Shown in pieces: positions 19,381 to 31,400 of a stretch of 64,000 nucleotides of DNA. The stretch is taken from assembly GCA_963971285.1 (NCBI GenBank), contig OZ020244.1, forward strand, positions 26,784,001 to 26,848,000, written 5' to 3'. This stretch comes from Astropecten irregularis (taxonomy: Eukaryota > Echinodermata > Asteroidea > Paxillosida > Astropectinidae). Numbering within the stretch: the stretch's first letter is position 1; every line of letters begins with the position of its first letter. The notes under the pieces were generated by a model. It saw nothing but the letters and a program-made list of their open reading frames with translations, searched no databases and was not told the DNA's origin. Both the position numbers and the translations under genes were made by a program.

Positions 19381-19915
19381 ACTGCAGAGCATAAAAACAA
19401 AACAAAAACCACCAACAAATTTATTGCCCATTTTCTTTGTTTATAATTCCTTATCTTGTTTAATCACTAATCAGTATACATATAAATTACATATCAAAAA
19501 GTACAATAGTTATTTTGTGTTACTCAGTATGACGGCAGCATGTTTGGAAAAAAAATCAGGTTTGTATTGTAATCAATAGCAATTGAGACAAAATAGACCA
19601 ACTCTAACTTAGCTGTCTTGTCTTCACGGTTAACCAATATTTTGTTAGAAATATTTTGTTACGGATCACATTTTATTTTGAAATTTGCATGTGCAGCATT
19701 AGCGCTCTCCATATAATTACATATTTAAAAAAAATGGTGTCATACATTACACAACTTGACCTCATATATTTTGAGATAAAAATAATGACTTTCGAAAAAT
19801 AATCAATTTATGTGGGTTGTATTGTATGTTGTTGTTGTATTAGGGAATTACCATTTTTCATAGTTTTGGTCAACCATAGCATACGAAAAAGTAAAAGGAC
19901 ATAAAATTGCATGAG
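19381..19915. other. AT-rich non-coding stretch
   Basis: No exon or repeat recognised. Confidence 0.45.
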
Positions 19916-19923
19916 TTTATTCC

Positions 19924-20121
19924 CAGTGGCGTCGCCAAGGGGGGCACGTGCCCCCCCCCCCCCCCCCCCCTGGAAAACCTCGTGCCCCCCCCCCCGCGTG
20001 CCCCCCCATTTGAGATTTGGGTTGGTGAAAAAAAATACAATATATATTATTGTAGTGCCCCCCAACAATTGCTAGTGCCCCCCTTGTGCCCCCCAGACTC
20101 AAAAGTCTGGTGACGCCACTG
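19924..20121. mobile_element. hAT-type MITE with perfect 8-bp target duplication
   Basis: The 198-bp element begins CAGTGGCGTCGCCA and ends TGGTGACGCCACTG. It is flanked by TTTATTCC on both sides (19916-19923 and 20122-20129). CA..TG ends and an 8-bp duplication identify hAT. The interior has long C runs and repeated GTGCCCCCC blocks and no transposase. Confidence 0.88.
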
Positions 20122-20152
20122 TTTATTCCTCCATGCATTACATGTATATAAA

Positions 20153-20316
20153 TCGAAGGTACGAGTTGACTTGGTGCGAAGGTACGAGTTGTCTTAACCG
20201 AAGGTACGAGTTGGCAAAGGTACGAGTTGGCAAAGGTACGTGTTGGCATAACCTTGCGGTTGGGAAGGTACGAATTGACCAAGGTACGAGTTGGCGAAGG
20301 TACGAGTTGACCTGTC
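20153..20316. repeat. Irregular minisatellite, eight copies of AAGGTACGAGTTG
   Basis: Eight near-identical copies of the 13-mer AAGGTACGAGTTG (two with one change) are separated by 3 to 15 bp of variable sequence. Spacing is uneven, so it is not a plain tandem repeat. The motif is read on the plus strand throughout. Confidence 0.85.
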
Positions 20317-20576
20317 TGTTACCACTCATTAAATGAGTATTAGTACCGTAATTCCATTATTTTCGTTCCGATGAGCTGAGAAAACGAGGTATCCTTTTTC
20401 TTGCTTTGAACATGATCATACCTAAAACACAAATATAATGTTAACAGGTTTCTCGCGACAGAATCATAACAAACGAAAAAAGATGCCACAGAAAAGATGG
20501 ACAATATAGTTGTCCGGTGAAAATATGTAAATCAAACAGGGAACGCCACACTACCACCTCCATGATAGCAGTTTGT

Positions 20577-20942
20577 TTAAGGGTATATGTAATATCATAC
20601 TTTGGTTTTTATCAAAGAAATATAGATTCATGGGCAAAAATATCCAGACAGATGCAGCAACAGTCATCCGTGAAAATTTCAGTCCCATACGGTGCCTATT
20701 TTCCAAGAAAATAGTGAAAAATAGCCACAGTATTTCTTCAGTATTTTCTCTTTTATTTTTGATCTTTTAAAAGATCAAAAATATTTTCGATCGTTGTTTT
20801 ACTATTTTCTGGATAAATACACCATTTCAGGCGGGAAAATGTTAACTGTATGTTTCTACCACCACCATCTTCATACCCTGAAAGTTATACGTAAATCCCA
20901 CATTTCTGTTTTGGTTTCTTACCAAAGTATGATACTACCTGA
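20577..20942 (-). mobile_element. TTAA-flanked MITE of about 350 bp, copy 3 of 3, inverted
   Basis: The same family as 2847-3204, in reverse orientation. The left end has TTAAGGGTATATGTAATATC, ATACTTTGG; the right end has CCAAAGTATGATACTACCT. Internal blocks such as AAATACACCATTTCAGGCGG are the reverse complement of copy 1. Confidence 0.72.
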
Positions 20943-22455
20943 AGCCAATACATGAATCACATGCTCATGAAACTGATAAAATATGAACAATATTAATAAA
21001 CCAACACCATATATATACACACATAATTTTCCTAAATAATTATAGATATTTCACATATATGTTCAAAATGCATCCCCAGTTTTCTCTGAAAAAAAAAAAA
21101 AACTCCCGTCAGGGCTGTGACTGTACTTGCATAAAAATACCCTGGAAACATAGCCAAAAATGCTGAAAACCCCACATTTCCTATACTTTTGCACAGGTGA
21201 AGTGATGACAAAAACCTGAAATCAGAATTTTTCCTGAAAAAATCACAACCCTGTCCCATTCATCACAGCATACAGAGGTATAGATCTGAATAATTTGGTA
21301 TAAAATTTATTACACACACCATAATAAAACATTTTTGACAAACATAAAGCATTCAAGTAATGAATGCAAGCAATCTACATGGACATGGAACCGCATCAAC
21401 AAAATTGAATCAGAAAACCTTTTAGAGATCTAAAACTGGTCCATGCTGAAAGAATACGTCAAGCACTATTCGCTTACAGGCTGGACTGTAACTTTAAAAC
21501 AGCGCCATCATGGGCTCATTATGAGCCAGTTTTGGGCCTTAAGGGTTTTCGTTTGTGGATTGAAAGGCAGTCTATACTTGTGGTGCAAAATAAAAAGAAC
21601 TACGAAACTTACTGCAGCTGACTGACTAATGACATGGCGCAAATCATTTAGGACATTTACAGCAGTTCTCACCTAGAATCAGAAATTGAATACCGGATTA
21701 CTGGTATTTGCGACTCTTGAGTTTTCATAATAAGTTTGATCTGTTTTTGATTACATGTACATGTAACGCTACAATGGTTGTATCTTGGGCCAATTTGTTT
21801 CAAACTGATCTGAATCTCAACAAGTGATCCAACCACTGGTTCATTCCGTCCAATAGGTGGGATATATGAGATGCTTGGAGATATGAGGGCATGACGTTTC
21901 GATCCTAGCGGGCACTTTCTCAAAAGGTTAAAGATCCTGCTAGGATCAAAATGTCGGCCCCACCTAACTTTAAGCATCACATTTCAGGTCATTATTTTGA
22001 TTGATGAGCAGCTTGCAGCAGTTGATTACTTGTAAGGGTGGGATATGAGTTTGGAACGAAAACAAAAAATCACTGACTGAGATCCAGATAGGTGTGAAAC
22101 AACAAATCCCAGAGGAGATCTGATACCGAGTCCCACAAGTTCAGAGATCTTGTTCAACATTTCCATCGGCAACATAGAAGTACTTGAGAATATATGAGAA
22201 CCCGCTGAATGTATTTCACACAGTGATATGACAAACTGATAAGATACCGACTCTAACCATGCAAAGCCTCAACTGTTTGATAGCAGCCTGGTTGTCACAG
22301 TTCACACACTGATACTCTGCAAATAGTTTGCTCACGTTACACAAACACTGCCAGTCCATCCTGCAATCCTCCTCTACCATCTGCTGCCCCGATGGTTCCT
22401 GTTGACTACTTTCTGTTCTGCACCACAGGTATAAGGGCCTTTCTAAGACATAGCT
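20943..22455. other. Gene-free stretch
   Basis: About 1.5 kb of AT-rich sequence. The one structured part is the inverted pair at 21887-21961. No exon that I can support. Confidence 0.4.
21887..21961. repeat. Inverted pair of CTAGGATC-GAAACGTC motifs, Penelope/hammerhead-like debris
   Basis: A minus-strand copy (GCTAGGATCGAAACGTCATG) and a plus-strand copy (GATCCTGCTAGGATC followed by AAAATGTCGGCCCC) face each other across a 30-bp centre. In the plus copy, GATCC/GGATC form a 5-bp hairpin of the stem II kind. The CTGATGA box is missing in both, so these are at best decayed hammerheads. Confidence 0.4.
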
Positions 22456-22544
22456 CTATGACTTGTACATGTAATAGGGCAGCGGTGGATCCGAGGCATC
22501 AGAGCAGTGCTGTCCACGCTGCCCATCAACGTTACGTGCACCAT
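22456..22544 (-). CDS. Unidentified small protein, last coding exon
   Basis: The exon begins after CTTCTGTCTTGTTCACAG, a good acceptor, and reads GARNVDGQRGQHCSDASDPP followed by LPYYMYKS and a TAG stop. Its first two bases (AT) complete the G left by the exon at 23102-23251, forming Asp. I do not recognise the family. The aromatic C-terminus YYMYKS is distinctive. Confidence 0.5.
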
Positions 22545-23101
22545 CTGTGAACAAGACAGAAGCAAGGACAAATGTAATTATGCAATGCAGGTAAATGAAA
22601 GCAGACCGATAACCACACAAAAGATGCCGCAACACTACCACAAAATGATCATTCAAATTTTAAGAAGCAGTCCGATTGGACAGAGTTTTTCAAGAACTTT
22701 ATCTTGTCAACCCCAACACGGACACAATAAGCTGGCCTGAAACAGCTAAAGGATATTTATTACCCACAAGGCTCATACGGATGAAAAAGAAGCGCTTGTT
22801 GCTTGAATGTAAAGGCCCAACGGGGGCAGGGGCAACCCCAAATGTTTGGAAGTGAGGTAGGTTCAAGGGTCAAAGACATGGATCGGATTGTCTGACAGTC
22901 ACTACCAGCTTGATACATAGTGACTTGAGTGGATTGGGGACCATCGAAGTGACACATGAGGATTGAATCACTGAAAAGCAGGGGTCTTGAAGGTAGAATC
23001 TTCTAAGCTGAATAGATTAATTTGACACATGGTCACGCTAGAAGGTGATAAGTCTCATTAATTTGACAATGAGAAGATGGATTTCAAGTCTTGTGAATTA
23101 C
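22545..23101 (-). other. Presumed intron of the unidentified small gene
   Basis: Starts GTAATTC and ends TTGTTCACAG in the minus-strand sense, 557 bp. No element recognised. Confidence 0.45.
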
Positions 23102-23251
23102 CATTCTGCTCAGTCCTCTTCGCCTTAAACAAACTAGTACAGGTCCTTCCAGTTCCGGTCTTGGCGTCCGGCTCCAACTCCTCTTCCTTGGTCTTCGGCT
23201 TCTTGGAGCCGCTGAACACCTGTGAGATCTTGTTGCCTACATAGGCACAAG
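23102..23251 (-). CDS. Unidentified small protein, internal exon
   Basis: The 150-bp frame is bounded by GGTGGGCAG on its 5' side and G|GTAATTC on its 3' side. It encodes CAYVGNKISQVFSGS, then a Lys/Glu-rich stretch (KKPKTKEEELEPDAK), then TGTGRTCTSLFKAKRTEQN. Codons favour G or C in the third position, unlike the AT-rich surroundings. The phase is 1 in and 1 out and fits the exon at 22456-22544. No family recognised. The first exon is not located; CpG-richer DNA near 23690-23760 with a GTAAGT on the minus strand is a candidate 5' end, but its phase does not fit. Confidence 0.5.
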
Positions 23252-24455
23252 CTGCCCACCATGGACAAAATAATAAATTAATATTAATAAAAATCACCGT
23301 AATAAAAAGAGATTTTTTGCAGCATTGACAGTGTACATGGTGAATCAACTCTTGACAGTTGACACTACTCACTAGTCACTGCAACTAACTACTAGCCTAA
23401 CTAGGTCTAGGCCTAACGCAGTAACGGTTAGGCCTACTTACAATACAAGTCACAACGACACAAGCACTAAGCACAAATTGAGTGAAAATCCCATATCCTG
23501 CAGTTATCGGTTTTCGCTCCGATAACAGGAAAGTTTCTCAAAAATGGAAACGAAATGGAATATCAGAAAATCACCCATCACACCCTTCAACTGGACACTT
23601 CCAGATTATTATCTGTAAAAATCCTCGAAGTTCAAGTCTTTTCTTTGAAAATATTGTCCGTCACTTACAGGGACACAAATTCCGCTATGTAAACGCGACG
23701 TCATGTGTTTTCACCCCCTTGGCTTAGTGGCAAAGTTCATTGACATCGGAGTAGCTATGGCGCACCAAGTCACTCAAAAACGGCTGGAATATTGTCCTGA
23801 CTCGATTCTTCTTACTGGGTCAATTGAGTTTATATTAAAAAGGTTCTAAAACAGTCTTGATTCCAAGATTGTGAATTATAGATAATTTATCAACAATATC
23901 ATGCATGACATATTTAAAGGCAAATAAATTTTAATCTAATTGTTTATCTTTATGCGAAATATTATCAAAGCATTTTTTATAATATCTGGCATCATTATGA
24001 GAGGCCTAAACATGGATACATCAGCTTATCAAAGTTGAAATTTAAAGGAGAAAAACAAAACACTGTAACTCCGATTAGAGAAAGACTTTAACACTTTTGT
24101 CTCATTGGCATGCCATAAAAACCCAGATCGCAACAGGGTCACATGACCTGCCGTCTGACATCAGAAGAATGAAAGTTGCTTGAGCAGACGACAGTTTAGT
24201 TTGGAATATTTGACCACAGATTGTGTCTTTTATAAACGTTTGAACATTAGCCTTAAAATGCATTAGTATAAATATACACCCAAAATCACATAGTTTTTTA
24301 ACTTTTGAGTATCACTCAGGACTGGAAACTTTATTTTCAACATCCTGAATGTTGGAGATATCCCTGAGTGCAGTCATCACTTCAGGGATACTGATCACAA
24401 AGAATCTCGCACGATCTCGCGGTAAACGGGAGTCGAATTTGGGGAGCGAAAACAC
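23252..24455. other. Upstream side of the unidentified gene, non-coding
   Basis: AT-rich, with TAGGCCTA-type motifs near 23395-23440. No exon that I can support. Confidence 0.4.
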
Positions 24456-24613
24456 ATAAGCCTTATCGCAAATACCGCCTGGTTGATTTTGGACAATAGT
24501 CGAAAGGCACTGTGGGAAGGGAAAAGGTACAACATATGCCCCTTTTTCCTTCCCATGGTGCCTTTCCACCATTGTCCAAAATCAACCAAGGCGGTATTTG
24601 CGATAAGGCTTAT
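24456..24613. repeat. 158-bp near-perfect foldback hairpin
   Basis: The two arms, each about 74 nt, run from ATAAGCCTTATCGCAAATAC to its complement GTATTTGCGATAAGGCTTAT. The mismatches are few and lie mostly toward the centre. The loop is only about 10 nt (around ACAACATATG). The flanks both contain GAAAACACAT, at slightly different distances. It may be a foldback transposon or a long hairpin RNA source. Confidence 0.85.
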
Positions 24614-25166
24614 ATCGGGTGAAAACACATGACCGGACGATACCGCATAACCATAGGCTACATACATAGTCTGATTCAAAGATTCATTTAGATCCCTCAT
24701 TTACGATTACTCCCCATCATTAAATGAATAGCACTTGGCAAGTTTTTTTGGTATAAATCATAATTTTCACGAAACTGGTGCAACGCCTTCCAGCAGTCTT
24801 CACAGCACAGAACAGACTCAACTGAGTAGGCCTAATGACTAAAGTGCGTAGTGGATCGGCAGGATATATTATTCTACGGATCTTTAGAATTTGTCTTACC
24901 ATCCATTATCAGTCACACCATTCTTGGGTAATTCTGGGTTTTACTTAGGGCCTAAAATTATGTAGGATATAACTGAAAGTTAAACACGGGTTACTAACTT
25001 CAGCCAATGCAATGAAAATACATCCGGTATCCCAGCTAGTCTTGGTTCCAAGACCTTCGTTGTTGCTTTCCCGCGGCCCATAGGTCGCCCCCGCACGGCG
25101 GGTATGGGAGAATTCTGTCAGACTTTTGGACCGTCACGAACATAGTAGATACAGATTGTTTGTCGA
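24614..25166. other. Non-coding stretch before the satellite
   Basis: Nothing recognised apart from a short GC-rich segment near 25073-25110. Confidence 0.4.
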
Positions 25167-25312
25167 TAATTCCATCATTTAATTTGCAAATTTCATCATT
25201 TTCTTTGCAGTTTTGTCATTCCGGTTGGCAATTCCATCATTCAGTTTATCATTCTGTCATTCTGTTCGAAAATTCCATCATTCAATTTGGCATAATGAGT
25301 GATGGAATTACC
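25167..25312. repeat. Degenerate short repeat, AATTCCATCATT type
   Basis: AATTCCATCATT and variants (TTTCATCATT, TTTGTCATTC, TTCTGTCATT) recur about seven times. An inverted copy (AGTGATGGAATT) closes the block. It ends about 20 bp before the satellite begins. Confidence 0.7.
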
Positions 25313-25340
25313 GAAGCATCTAAAAAGATAGCTAGCGAAT

Positions 25341-28300
25341 TTAGGGCCTGATTTTACCCAAACGGCTCAAATGTGAAAGTCCAAACTTTGGTGATCGGGT
25401 TCCATCCATTTTGTCTACAAGACTTCCCAAGTAGGGCTCACCAGACGCAGTAAGAGAAAAGATTTTGAGGGAATACAAAAAATTTATGAGCTCCGCGGAC
25501 CGATTCGCTTGCCTACCCACCGATCCGTTTGGCCCATTTTGTTTTACGATTTTTGACTTCATTATTCGCACTAACCTCCCACGCTAAGCAATGCAGTCAA
25601 ACATGAATCATGTACAGATCGCCTAAAAATGCCTGAAATCAAGTCAAAACATTCCATAAAAGCACATGCAAGCTTCTACACAGTCATCTCAAAGATGAAC
25701 AAGTGGTACTTCAGTGGTACTCACCACTATTTTGGGGGTTACAATTTCGACAAGTTTGTCGCATGTCACTTGGAACATGCACATAATTGTTGAAGACTCA
25801 ATGTGCTTGCACTCTGAAAAAAAAATCTTAAAGCGCTTTAGCAAGGAGCTGGTGTACAAACTATATCACGAAGGCTGGGAACATGACCGTATGTCACTGA
25901 CTATATGCCAAAGACTGTTTCATGCCAAGCATTATGAAAGCCCGTTGAGTCTGTGTGGACCAACATGAAATGACTCATGAAACGGTCATTGATTATGTTG
26001 GCATAGTCAGTAACTTTCGGTCAAGTTCCCAGCATTCGCGCATAGGTTTGTGCATGGGACCATTGCTAAAGCGCGTCAGGATTTTTTCAGTGTACAAGGG
26101 ACCACAAAAATAAAATCCTATAGACTCCCACGCAAAATGGCCAATTTAACAAAATAATTAGAAATATTCACAAGTTTATTAGGCAATCGACCAATACGGC
26201 AAAATAAAGGGGAAAACGTCTATTTTCATTTTCTTTTCAATTTTGTATAGGTTAATTAACCGATGACTTTATGCCGAAAAGTACATTCAAAGAAAAATAC
26301 CCTAAAACGGCCCAATTGACCGGCCCAAGACTAAAAATAGTACTCCTCCACTACAGGACAAGAATAGAGCGAATTTAGGGCCTGATTTTACCCAAACGGC
26401 TCAAATGTGAAAGTCGAAACTTTGGTGATCGGGTTCCATCCATTTTGTCTACAAGACTTGCCAAGTAAGGCTCACCAGACGCAGTAAGAGAAAATATTTT
26501 GAGGGAATACAACAAATTTATGAGCTCCGAGGACCGATTCGCTTGCCTACCCACCGATACGTTTGGCCCATTTTGTTTTACGATTTTTGACTTCATTATT
26601 CCCTCTAACCTCCCACGATAAGCAATGCAGTCAAACATGAATCATGTACAGATCGCCTAAAAATGTCTGAAATCAAGTCAAAACGTTCCATAAAAGCACA
26701 TGCAAGCTTCTACACAGTCATGTCAAAGATGAACAAGTGGTACTTCAGTGGTACTCACCACTATTTTGGGGTTTACAATTTCGACAAGTTTGTCGCATGT
26801 CACTTTGAACATGCACAGAATTGTTGAAGACTCAATGTGCTTGCACTCTGAAAAAAAAAATCTTAAAGCGCTTTAGCAAGGAGCCGGTGTACAAACTATA
26901 TCACGAAGGCTGGGAACATGACCGTATGTCACTGACTATATGCCAAAGACTGTTTCATGCCAAGCATTATGAAAGCCCGTTGAGTCTGTTTGGACCAACA
27001 TGAAATGTCTCATGAAACGGTCATTGATTATGTTTGGCATAGTCAGTAACTTTCGGTCAAGTTCCCAGCATTCGTGCATAGGTTTGTGCATGGGACCATT
27101 GCTAAAGCGCGTCAGGATTTGTTCAGTGTACAAGGGACCACAAAAATAATATCCCATAGACTGCCACGCAAAATGGCCAATTTAACAAAATAATTAGAAA
27201 TATTCACAAGTTTATTAGGCAATAGACCAATACGGCAAAATAAAGGGGAAAACGTCTATTTTCATTTTCTTTTCAATTTTGTATAGGTTAACCGATGACT
27301 TTATGCCGAAAAGTACATTCAAAGAAATATACCCTAAAACGGCCCAATTGACCGGCCCAAGTCTAAAAATAGTACCCCTCCACTACAGGACAAGAATAGA
27401 GCGAATTTAGGGCCTGATTTTACCCAAACGGATCAAATGTGAAAGTCCAAACTTTGGTGATCGGGTTCCATCCATTTTGTCTACAAGACTTCCCAAGTAG
27501 GGCTCACCAGACGCAGTAAGAGAAAATATTTTGAGGGAATACAACAAATTTATGAGCTCCGAGGACCGATTCGCTTGCCTACCCACCGATACGTTTGGCC
27601 CATTTTGTTTTTTACGATTTTTGACTTCATTATTCCCTCTAACCTCCCACGATAAGCAATGCAGTCAAACATGAATCATGTACAGATCGCCTAAAAATGC
27701 CTGAAATCAAGTCAAAACGTTCCATAAAAGCACATGCAAGCTTCTACACAGTCATGTCAAAGATGAACAAGTGGTACTTCAGTGGTACTCACCACTATTT
27801 TGGGGTTTACAATTTCGACAAGTTTGTCGCATGTCACTTTGAACATGCACAGAATTGTTGAAGACTCAATGTGCTTGCACTCTGAAAAAAAAATCTTAAA
27901 GCGCTTTAGCAAGGAGCCGGTGTACAAACTATATCACGAAGGCTGGGAACATGACCGTATGTCACTGACTATATGCCAAAGACTGTTTCATGCCAAGCAT
28001 TATGAAAGCCCGTTGAGTCTGTTTGGACCAACATGAAATGTCTCATGAAACGGTCATTGATTATGTTTGGCATAGTCAGTAACTTTCGGTCAAGTTCCCA
28101 GCATTCGCGCATAGGTTTGTGCATGGGACCATTGCTAAAGCGCGTCAGGATTTTTTCAGTGTACAAGGGACCACAAAAATAAAATCCCATAGACTCCCAC
28201 GCAAAATGGCCAATTTAACAAAATAATTAGAAATATTCACAAGTTTATTAGGCAATAGATTAATACGGCAAAATAAGGGGAAAACGTCTATTTTCATTTT

Positions 28301-28438
28301 CTTTTCAATTTTGTATAGGTTAACCGATGACTTTATGCCGAAAAGTACATTCAAAGAAAAATACCCTAAAACGGCCCAATTGACCGGCCCAAGTCTAAAA
28401 ATAGTACCCCTCCACTACAGGACAAGAATAGAGCAAAT
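25341..28438. repeat. Left-edge divergent satellite units 1-3
   Basis: Unit 1 has GGGGGTTACAATTTC, CACTTGGAACATGCACATAA and CTGTGTGGACC. Units 2 and 3 have AAAATATTTTGAGGG, CTCCGAGGACC, ATTCCCTCTAACC and CACGATAAGC. These variants are absent from the interior but return near the right side (units 36-37). Unit 3 also has two extra T in TTGTTTTTTACG. Confidence 0.9.
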
Positions 28439-31400
28439 TTAGGGCCTGATTTTACCCAAACGGCTCAAATGTGAAAGTCCAAACTTTGGTGATCGGGTTC
28501 CATCCATTTTGTCTACAAGACTTCCCAAGTAGGGCTCACCAGACGCAGTAAGAGAAAAGACTTTGAGGGAATACAAAAAAATTATGAGCTCCGCGGACCG
28601 ATTCGCTTGCCTACCCACCGATCCGTTTGGCCCATTTTGTTTTACGATTTTTGACTTCATTATTCGCACTAACCTCCCACGCTGAGCAATGCAGTCAAAC
28701 ATGAATCATGTACAGATCGCCTAAAAATGCCTGAAATCAAGTCAAAACATTCCATAAAAGCACATGCAAGCTTCTACACAGTCATCTCAAAGATGAACAA
28801 GTGGTACTTCAGTGGTACTCACCACTATTTTGGGGTTTACAATTTCGACAAGTTTGTCGCATGTCACTTTGAACATGCACAGAATTGTTGAAGACTAAAT
28901 GTGCTTGCACTCTGAAAAAAAATCTTAAAGCGCTTTAGCAAGGAGCCGGTGTACAAACTATATCACGAAGGCTGGGAACATGACCGTATGTCACTGACTA
29001 TATGCCAAAGACTGTTTCATGCCAAGCATTATGAAAGCCCGTTGAGTCTGTTTGGACCAACATGAAATGTCTCATGAAACGGTCATTGATTATGTTTGGC
29101 ATAGTCAGTAACTTTCGGTCAAGTTCCCAGCATTCGCGCATAGGTTTGTGCATGGGACCATTGCTAAAGCGCGTCAGGATTTTTTCAGTGTACAAGGGAC
29201 CACAAAAATAAAATCCTATAGACTCCCACGCAAAATGGCCAATATTCACAAATTTATAAGGCAATAGACCAATACGGCAAAATTAAGGGGAAAACGTCTA
29301 TTTTCATTTTCTTTTCAATTTTGTATAGGTTAACCGATGACTTTATGCCGAAAAGTACATTCAAAGAAAAATACCCTAAAACGGCCCAATTGACCGGCCC
29401 AAGTCTAAAAATAGTACCCCTCCACTTCAGGACAAGAATAGAGCGAATTTAGGGCCTGATTTTACCCAAACGGCTCAAATGTGAAAGTCCAAACTTTGGT
29501 GATCGGGTTCCATCAATTTTGTCTACAAGACTTCCCAAGTAGGGCTCACCAGACGCAGTAAGAGAAAAGACTTTGAGGGAATACAAAAAAATTATTAGCT
29601 CCGCGGACCGATTCGCTTGCCTACCCACCGATCCGTTTGGCCCATTTTGTTTTACGATTTTTGACTTCATTATTCGCACTAACCTCCCACTCTGAGCAAT
29701 GCAGTCAAACATGAATCATGTACAGATCGCCTAAAAATGCCTGAAATCAAGTCAAAACATTCCATAAAAGCACATGCAAGCTTCTACACAGTCATCTCAA
29801 AGATGAACAAGTGGTACTTCAGTGGTACTCACCACTATTTTGGGGTTTACAATTTCGACAAGTTTGTCGCATGTCACTTTGAACATGCACAGAATTGTTG
29901 AAGACTAAATGTGCTTGCACTCTGAAAAAAAATCTTAAAGCGCTTTAGCAAGGAGCCGGTGTACAAACTATATCACGAAGGCTGGGAACATGACCGTATG
30001 TCACTGACTATATGCCAAAGACTGTTTCATGCCAAGCATTATGAAAGCCCGTTGAGTCTGTTTGGACCAACATGAAATGTCTCATGAAACGGTCATTGAT
30101 TATGTTTGGCATAGTCAGTAACTTTCGGTCAAGTTCCCAGCATTCGCGCATAGGTTTGTGCATGGGACCATTGCTAAAGCGCGTCAGGATTTTTTCAGTG
30201 TACAAGGGACCACAAAAATAAAATCCCATAGACTCCCACGCAAAATGGCCAATTTAACAAAATAATTAGAAATATTCACAAGTTTATTAGGCAATAGATT
30301 AATACGGCAAAATAAGGGGAAAACGTCTATTTTCATTTTCTTTTCAATTTTGTATAGGTTAACCGATGACTTTATGCCGAAAAGTACATTCAAAGAAAAA
30401 TACCCTAAAACGGCCCAATTGACCGGCCCAAGTCTAAAAATAGTACCCCTCCACTACAGGACAAGAATAGAGCAAATTTAGGGCCTGATTTTACCCAAAC
30501 GGCTCAAATGTGAAAGTCCAAACTTTGGTGATCGGGTTCCATCCATTTTGTCTACAAGACTTCCCAAGTAGGGCTCACCAGACGCAGTAAGAGAAAAGAC
30601 TTTGAGGGAATACAAAAAAATTATGAGCTCCGCGGACCGATTCGCTTGCCTACCCACCGATCCGTTTGGCCCATTTTGTTTTACGATTTTTGACTTCATT
30701 ATTCGCACTAACCTCCCACGCTGAGCAATGCAGTCAAACATGAATCATGTACAGATCGCCTAAAAATGCCTGAAATCAAGTCAAAACATTCCATAAAAGC
30801 ACATGCAAGCTTCTACACAGTCATCTCAAAGATGAACAAGTGGTACTTCAGTGGTACTCACCACTATTTTGGGGTTTACAATTTCGACAAGTTTGTCGCA
30901 TGTCACTTTGAACATGCACAGAATTGTTGAAGACTAAATGTGCTTGCACTCTGAAAAAAAATCTTAAAGCGCTTTAGCAAGGAGCCGGTGTACAAACTAT
31001 ATCACGAAGGCTGGGAACATGACCGTATGTCACTGACTATATGCCAAAGACTGTTTCATGCCAAGCATTATGAAAGCCCGTTGAGTCTGTTTGGACCAAC
31101 ATGAAATGTCTCATGAAACGGTCATTGATTATGTTTGGCATAGTCAGTAACTTTCGGTCAAGTTCCCAGCATTCGCGCATAGGTTTGTGCATGGGACCAT
31201 TGCTAAAGCGCGTCAGGATTTTTTCAGTGTACAAGGGACCACAAAAATAAAATCCTATAGACTCCCACGCAAAATGGCCAATATTCACAAATTTATTAGG
31301 CAATAGACCAATACGGCAAAATTAAGGGGAAAACGTCTATTTTCATTTTCTTTTCAATTTTGTATAGGTTAACCGATGACTTTATGCCGAAAAGTACATT

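Noticed and set aside
24312-24700. Two open minus-strand frames of 86 and 101 codons
   Set aside because: They run through the 158-bp foldback hairpin, which accounts for their openness and self-similarity.
28439-28702. 87-codon minus-strand frame repeated in nearly every satellite unit, plus 73-100-codon minus and 84-codon plus frames
   Set aside because: Near identity of the units explains why frames stay open. Frames overlap on both strands, one is broken in unit 3 without consequence, and the peptides match no family I know. The similarity between strands comes from the inverted repeat.
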